DNA of 64,000 bases from CALKAL01 sp051846895 (lineage in GTDB: Bacteria; Bacillota; Bacilli; Bacillales; Alkalibacillaceae): positions 124,001 to 188,000 of the forward strand of contig JBPYCQ010000005.1 of NCBI GenBank assembly GCA_051846895.1. The letters run 5' to 3'. Shown piece by piece: positions 59,641-64,000 of this stretch (the first letter of the stretch is position 1; each line of letters opens with the position of its first letter). The translations under genes and the position numbers were made by a program. Below the pieces are notes generated by a model. It was not told the origin of the DNA. It saw only the letters and a program-made list of their open reading frames with translations, and made no database searches.

Positions 59641-59850
59641 ATGACAGGAGCATTAGCAGCTGCAATTGCAGTAGGTTTAGCGGCACTTGGTGCTGGTATC
59701 GGTAACGGTTTAATCGTAAGTCGTACAGTAGAGGGTATTTCACGTCAACCAGAATTACGTGGTGCTTTACAAACGACAATGTTTATCGGGGTAGCTCTAG
59801 TTGAGGCGGTTCCAATCATCGCCGTAGTTATCGCATTTATGGTTATGTAA
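59641..59850 (+). CDS. atpE: ATP synthase subunit c
   Basis: The 69-residue hairpin protein has the first-helix motif GAGIGNG (residues 17-23, GxGxGxG form), the polar loop RQPE, and the proton-carrying glutamate E55 in VALVEAVPII. The alkaliphile forms AxAxAxA and PxxExxP are absent. There is no sodium-site Q-S pattern, so it should be proton-driven. A strong ribosome site (AGGAGGAA) matches the high copy number of c. Confidence 0.95.
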   Translation: MTGALAAAIAVGLAALGAGIGNGLIVSRTVEGISRQPELRGALQTTMFIGVALVEAVPIIAVVIAFMVM

Positions 59851-59873
59851 TAATACGCGAAATACATCCAAAT

Positions 59874-59906
59874 AATGGCGAAGTCATATAATTAAGCTTC
59901 GCCATT
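59874..59906 (+). other. Intercistronic hairpin between atpE and atpF
   Basis: AATGGCGAAG and CTTCGCCATT form a perfect 10-bp stem with a 13-nt loop. CCTTTATG follows, not a full T run, so it probably protects or tunes the atpE message rather than ending it. Confidence 0.65.
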
Positions 59907-59951
59907 CCTTTATGTAAAGCCTTGAAAGAACAGGCGAAAGGAGTGAAAGCT

Positions 59952-60473
59952 GTGCTAGATACAAGTTTTTTAGTACTAGGTGCTGACATGGGTCTATTAA
60001 TTGGTGATATGGTTATTCAATTAGTGATGTTCTTAATCTTACTAACTTTAATCACAATCTTTGCTTGGCGTCCATTAATGAACGTGATGCATGAGCGTGA
60101 AAATCATATCTCAAATGAAATTGACCAAGCAGAAAACAACCGTAAAGAATCTGAGCGTCTAATGAAAGAAGCTCAAGATGAATTGAAAAATACACGTCAA
60201 AACGCACATAAAATTATTGAAGACGCAAAACTAACAGCAAAAGATCAACAAAACACAATTTTACAAGAAGCAAGAGCAGAAGCTGAACGTATTAAAGAAA
60301 ACGCTAGACTAGAAATTGAACAAGAAAAAGACAAAGCTGTTCAAGCATTACAAGAGCAAGTGGCTACATTATCTGTACAAATCGCTAGCAAAGTTATTGA
60401 AAAAGAGCTTTCTATGGATGAGCAAGATCAGCTCATTAAGGATTATTTAGATAAAGTAGGCGAAAGCAAATGA
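59952..60473 (+). CDS. atpF: ATP synthase subunit b
   Basis: The start is the GTG at 59952, eight bases after AAAGGAG; the TTG at 59922 and GTG at 59943 lie in or before that ribosome site. The 173-residue protein has one N-terminal membrane helix (VIQLVMFLILLTLITIFAW). A long charged helix follows, with the regular Ala/Lys/Glu pattern of the peripheral stalk. It overlaps atpH by four bases. Confidence 0.93.
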   Translation: MLDTSFLVLGADMGLLIGDMVIQLVMFLILLTLITIFAWRPLMNVMHERENHISNEIDQAENNRKESERLMKEAQDELKNTRQNAHKIIEDAKLTAKDQQNTILQEARAEAERIKENARLEIEQEKDKAVQALQEQVATLSVQIASKVIEKELSMDEQDQLIKDYLDKVGESK

Positions 60474-61015
60474 GTTATTCAGTTATAGCGAAACGTTATG
60501 CGAAAGCTTTGTTTGAAATTGGTCATGAAAAATCAAATCTTGATCAACTAGAAAGTGAATTACTAGTCGTTAATGATATTTTCAAAAATGATACACAGCT
60601 AGATAAGTTTTATGACAATCCACGTGTATCAACAGAGCAAAAGAAGGACTTCACACGTCAAGTATTTAAAGACGTATCAAAAGAAACGCTAAACACATTG
60701 CTTTTATTAGTAGATAAAAGAAGAATTAATCTTGTTTCTGAAATCGTAGAATCATTTATCGATATGAAAAATGAAACAAGAGGTATTGCAGAAGCTGACG
60801 TATATTCTGTTCGTGAATTAACCGAAGAAGAGACGAAACAAATTCAAGATACCTTTGCGAAAAAGTTAAATATTAACACCCTTCGCTTGAATAATATCGT
60901 TGATCCATCTATTTTAGGTGGAGTGAAAATTCGGGTAGGAAACAAAATATTTGACGGTACAGTTGCAACTCAACTTAAACGTCTTGAACAGAATTTAGTA
61001 ACTGCAAACAAGTAA
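60470..61015 (+). CDS. atpH: ATP synthase subunit delta
   Basis: The 181-residue protein starts SYSVIAKRYAKALFEIG, the usual delta N-terminus. It ends with the beta-strand region PSILGGVKIRVGNKIFDGTVATQLKRL. It joins the b dimer to the top of the F1 head. The ATG overlaps the atpF stop. Confidence 0.95.
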   Translation: MSYSVIAKRYAKALFEIGHEKSNLDQLESELLVVNDIFKNDTQLDKFYDNPRVSTEQKKDFTRQVFKDVSKETLNTLLLLVDKRRINLVSEIVESFIDMKNETRGIAEADVYSVRELTEEETKQIQDTFAKKLNINTLRLNNIVDPSILGGVKIRVGNKIFDGTVATQLKRLEQNLVTANK

Positions 61016-61032
61016 AGATAGGGGTGAAATGG

Positions 61033-62541
61033 ATGAGCATCAAAGCTGAAGAAATCAGTGCGCTGATTAAGCAGCAAATTGAAAACTATGATTCTAAAGT
61101 AGAAGTAAATGATGTCGGTACAGTTATCGAAATCGGTGACGGTATCGCACGTGCTCACGGCCTTGATAACGTTATGGCTGGAGAGCTTGTTGAGTTTTCA
61201 AATGGTGTCATGGGTATGGCACAAAACTTAGAAGAAAACAACGTTGGTATTGTCATCCTTGGACCATATACAGATATTCGTGAAGGTGATGAAGTTCGCC
61301 GCACAGGTCGTATTATGCAAGTTCCAGTAGGTGAGGAACTACTCGGCCGCGTCGTTAACCCATTAGGTCAACCGATTGATGGTCTTGGCGCAATTGAAAC
61401 AAGTAAAACTCGTCCAATTGAATATCCTGCACCAGGTGTAATGGATCGTAAATCAGTTGATGAGCCTTTACAAACAGGTATTAAAGTAATCGACTCAATG
61501 GTTCCAATCGGTCGTGGTCAACGTGAGTTAATTATCGGGGACCGTCAAACAGGTAAAACAGCGATTGCTATTGATACAATTATTAACCAAAAAGAAGAAG
61601 ATGTCATTTGTATATACGTTGCGATTGGTCAAAAAGACTCAACCGTTCGTGGAGTTGTAGAAACTTTACGTAAACACGGAGCTTTAGACTATACAATCGT
61701 CGTTAACGCAGGTGCATCTGAACCAGCTCCATTACTATACTTAGCGCCTTATGCTGGTGTAACAATGGGTGAAGAATTCATGTACAACGGCAAGCACGTC
61801 CTTGTTGTTTATGATGACTTATCTAAACAAGCAGCTGCTTACCGTGAGCTTTCATTACTATTACGTCGCCCACCAGGCCGTGAAGCATTCCCTGGGGATG
61901 TATTCTACTTACACTCTCGCTTACTTGAGCGTGCGGCTAAATTAAGTGACGCAAAAGGTGGGGGTTCTTTAACAGCACTTCCATTCGTAGAGACACAAGC
62001 AGGTGACATTAGTGCCTACATCCCTACGAACGTTATCTCAATTACAGACGGACAGATTTTCTTACAATCTGACTTATTCCACTCAGGTGTACGTCCAGCG
62101 ATTAACGCCGGATTATCTGTATCACGTGTTGGTGGTTCTGCGCAAATCAAAGCGATGAAGAAAGTTGCTGGTACGTTACGTCTAGACTTAGCATCGTTCC
62201 GTGAGCTAGAATCTTTTGCTCAGTTCGGTTCAGATTTAGATAAAGCAACACAAGCAAAACTTAATCGTGGTGAACGTACAGTAGAAGTATTAAAACAAGG
62301 TTTACACAAGCCATTAGGTGTTGAATACCAAGTAGCGATTATATTTGCACTTGTTAACGGTCATTTAGATGATATTCCGGTTCAAGATATTCAACGTTTT
62401 GAAGAAGAATATTACGCATATCTAAAACAACACGGAAAAGAGCTACTTGATCATATCCGTGAAACTGGTAACTTACCAGACGCAGATCAGTTTAATCAAG
62501 TAATCGCTGACTTCAAAAATACGTTTGCTGTATCAGAATAA
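61033..62541 (+). CDS. atpA: ATP synthase subunit alpha
   Basis: I start at ATG 61033 (MSIKAEEISALIKQQ), with AGGGGTGA ahead; ATG 61024 is poorly placed. The 502-residue subunit has the P-loop GDRQTGKT (about 170-177), the arginine finger region ISVSRVGGSAQ-like segment (LSVSRVGGSAQIKAM), and PGREAFPGDVFYLHSRLLERA. Alpha sites bind nucleotide without catalysis and complete the beta catalytic sites. Confidence 0.96.
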   Translation: MSIKAEEISALIKQQIENYDSKVEVNDVGTVIEIGDGIARAHGLDNVMAGELVEFSNGVMGMAQNLEENNVGIVILGPYTDIREGDEVRRTGRIMQVPVGEELLGRVVNPLGQPIDGLGAIETSKTRPIEYPAPGVMDRKSVDEPLQTGIKVIDSMVPIGRGQRELIIGDRQTGKTAIAIDTIINQKEEDVICIYVAIGQKDSTVRGVVETLRKHGALDYTIVVNAGASEPAPLLYLAPYAGVTMGEEFMYNGKHVLVVYDDLSKQAAAYRELSLLLRRPPGREAFPGDVFYLHSRLLERAAKLSDAKGGGSLTALPFVETQAGDISAYIPTNVISITDGQIFLQSDLFHSGVRPAINAGLSVSRVGGSAQIKAMKKVAGTLRLDLASFRELESFAQFGSDLDKATQAKLNRGERTVEVLKQGLHKPLGVEYQVAIIFALVNGHLDDIPVQDIQRFEEEYYAYLKQHGKELLDHIRETGNLPDADQFNQVIADFKNTFAVSE

Positions 62542-62578
62542 TGTTTTATAGAGTCCCGAAAAAAGGTGGTGAGATGTA

Positions 62579-63442
62579 GTGGCATCTCTTCGTGACATTA
62601 AAAATAGAATTAACTCGACGAAAAGTACTAAGCAGATTACAAAAGCGATGCAGATGGTATCTGCCGCAAAGCTTAACAAAGCAGAGCTTAATGCTAAAGC
62701 TTTTGTACCTTATATGGAAAAAATTCAAGAAGTGGTCGCGAGTATTGCAAGCGGAAATACAGATGCGGATCATCCAATGTTACATTCAAGACCGGTTAAA
62801 AAGACAGGATATATCGTCATCACGTCTGACCGTGGTTTAGCTGGTCCTTATAACAGTAACGTTTTAAGAAAGCTTTACCAAACCGTTGAAGAACGTCACA
62901 GTTCTAAAGATGAATACACTGTTATTCCTTTAGGTAAAGTTGGTCGCGATTTCTGTATTAAGCGTGGCATGCCAATAGCAAAAGATATCGTCGGTTTACC
63001 TGACCAACCATCTTTTGCAGAAATTAAAGATATCGCAAGCTATGCAGTCAATCTTTTTGCCGATGAAGAAATTGATGAACTATACATTTACTACAACCAC
63101 TTTATAAGTGCGATTTCTCAACAAGTAACTGAGAAAAAAGTGTTACCTTTAACTGATTTAAATGAACAAGGTAAGAAAACACAAAGCACTTATGAGTATG
63201 AACCAGATCAAGAACAAATCTTAAAAACGTTACTACCACAATATGCAGAAAGTATTGTCTACGGTGCATTGCTTGATGGTAAAGCGAGTGAGCACGCATC
63301 TCGAATGACGGCTATGCGTAGCGCGACAGATAACGCAGATGATTTAATTGCTGAATTAACACTTTCGTATAACAGAGCAAGACAGGCTGCAATTACGCAA
63401 GAAATTTCAGAAATTGTTGGTGGTGCAGCAGCATTAGAGTAG
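62579..63442 (+). CDS. atpG: ATP synthase subunit gamma
   Basis: A GTG start follows AAAGGTGGTGAG. The 287-residue shaft protein has the two long terminal helices (start ASLRDIKNRINSTKSTKQIT, end SYNRARQAAITQEISEIVGG) and the SDRGLAGPYN strand of the central fold. It rotates inside the alpha-beta ring and couples it to the c-ring. Confidence 0.95.
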   Translation: MASLRDIKNRINSTKSTKQITKAMQMVSAAKLNKAELNAKAFVPYMEKIQEVVASIASGNTDADHPMLHSRPVKKTGYIVITSDRGLAGPYNSNVLRKLYQTVEERHSSKDEYTVIPLGKVGRDFCIKRGMPIAKDIVGLPDQPSFAEIKDIASYAVNLFADEEIDELYIYYNHFISAISQQVTEKKVLPLTDLNEQGKKTQSTYEYEPDQEQILKTLLPQYAESIVYGALLDGKASEHASRMTAMRSATDNADDLIAELTLSYNRARQAAITQEISEIVGGAAALE

Positions 63443-63480
63443 CGGTTTTTATTTTTGAGATCGCAAGGAGGGAAATAGGA

Positions 63481-64000
63481 TGAGTAAAGGACGTATTACA
63501 CAGGTAATGGGACCGGTTGTAGACGTTAAGTTCGAAAGCGGTGCGTTACCTGAATTAAATAACGCCCTAATAATTCGTGGCGATGATGATAGTCGTAAAG
63601 ACTTAACACTTGAGGTGGCATTACACCTAGGTGATGATTCTGTACGTACAATCGCAATGGGTTCAACAGACGGTCTAGTACGTGGACTTGAAGTTGAAAA
63701 CACAGGCGCTCCAATGCAAGTGCCAGTAGGCGAAGCAACTCTAGGTCGTGTGTTTAACGTATTAGGTGATAACATTGACTTAGATGAACCTCTATCTGAC
63801 GATGTGCGTCGTGATCCAATTCACCGTGAATCGCCAAAATTTGAAAACTTAGCAACTGAAACAGTTATTTTAGAAACTGGTATTAAAGTTGTTGACTTAC
63901 TTGCACCTTACGTTAAAGGTGGAAAAATCGGACTATTCGGTGGTGCCGGAGTTGGTAAAACCGTTTTAATCCAGGAACTAATCAACAACATCGCGCAAGA
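63481..64000 (+). CDS. atpD: ATP synthase subunit beta (3' end beyond window)
   Basis: The ATG at 63481 follows AAGGAGGG and begins MSKGRITQVMGPVVDV. The first 173 residues are in the window and reach just past the P-loop GGAGVGKTVLIQEL (about 154-168). The beta-barrel domain and the start of the nucleotide domain are normal. atpC is expected next, outside the window. Confidence 0.96.

Overview
The window comes from a low-GC, endospore-forming Firmicute of the Bacillaceae. Gene order from position 4524 onward is close to the Bacillus subtilis ywj/ywm/ywl/atp region: clsB, fadF, acdA, rpoE, pyrG, spo0F, fbaA, tal, murA, glpX, rho, rpmE, tdk, prfA, prmC, spoIIR, ywlB, ywlC, mntP, ywlE, rpiB, ywlG, glyA, upp, mnaA, atpI-atpB-atpE-atpF-atpH-atpA-atpG-atpD. 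Spo0F and SpoIIR mark a spore former. The ATP synthase a and c subunits carry neutralophile-type residues, so an extreme alkaliphile is unlikely.

Layout. 1-2670 (minus strand) is a LiaIHFS cell-envelope stress operon cut by the left edge. 2991-4481 has three unknown small membrane proteins. 4524-19300 is lipid metabolism: a cardiolipin synthase, a FadF-type iron-sulfur oxidoreductase behind a near-consensus FadR operator, a frameshifted glyoxalase-fold gene, and an acyl-CoA degradation cluster (thiolase, 3-hydroxyacyl-CoA dehydrogenase, two acyl-CoA dehydrogenases, MeaB, a TetR regulator and the fused mutase IcmF) behind an extended -10 promoter with a FadR-like palindrome and a perfect cre match. 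20124-33735 is housekeeping: RNA polymerase delta, CTP synthase with its reiterative-transcription leader, central carbon enzymes, MurA, Rho, L31, thymidine kinase, a GGDEF-EAL protein, and release factor 1 with its methylase.

34107-42751 is an accessory block: an acetyltransferase, a DctB-like binding protein divergent from a DctS/DctR-like two-component system, then a TAXI-type TRAP transporter with a DUF1850 protein and an SDR-like protein lacking the canonical catalytic residues; a cre site overlaps the transporter promoter. 43231-51028 returns to the ywl genes. 51029-52271 is a gene-free island of repeats. 52272-58004 has mnaA, an unusual sigma factor with its partner gene, and a secreted subtilase. 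58259-64000 is the ATP synthase operon, cut inside atpD by the right edge.

The most unusual signal is not a gene. At seven intergenic places there are degenerate tandem arrays with a 21-bp period, of two sequence families: core GATTGYTCAAA at 8126, 42817, 44495 and, inverted, 51127 (about 36 units without an indel); core GGCAGAT/GGCTGAT at 11976, 29795 and 33770. Most lie just downstream of a terminator-like hairpin. Both families keep the same two-helical-turn period. I do not recognise them as a named element.
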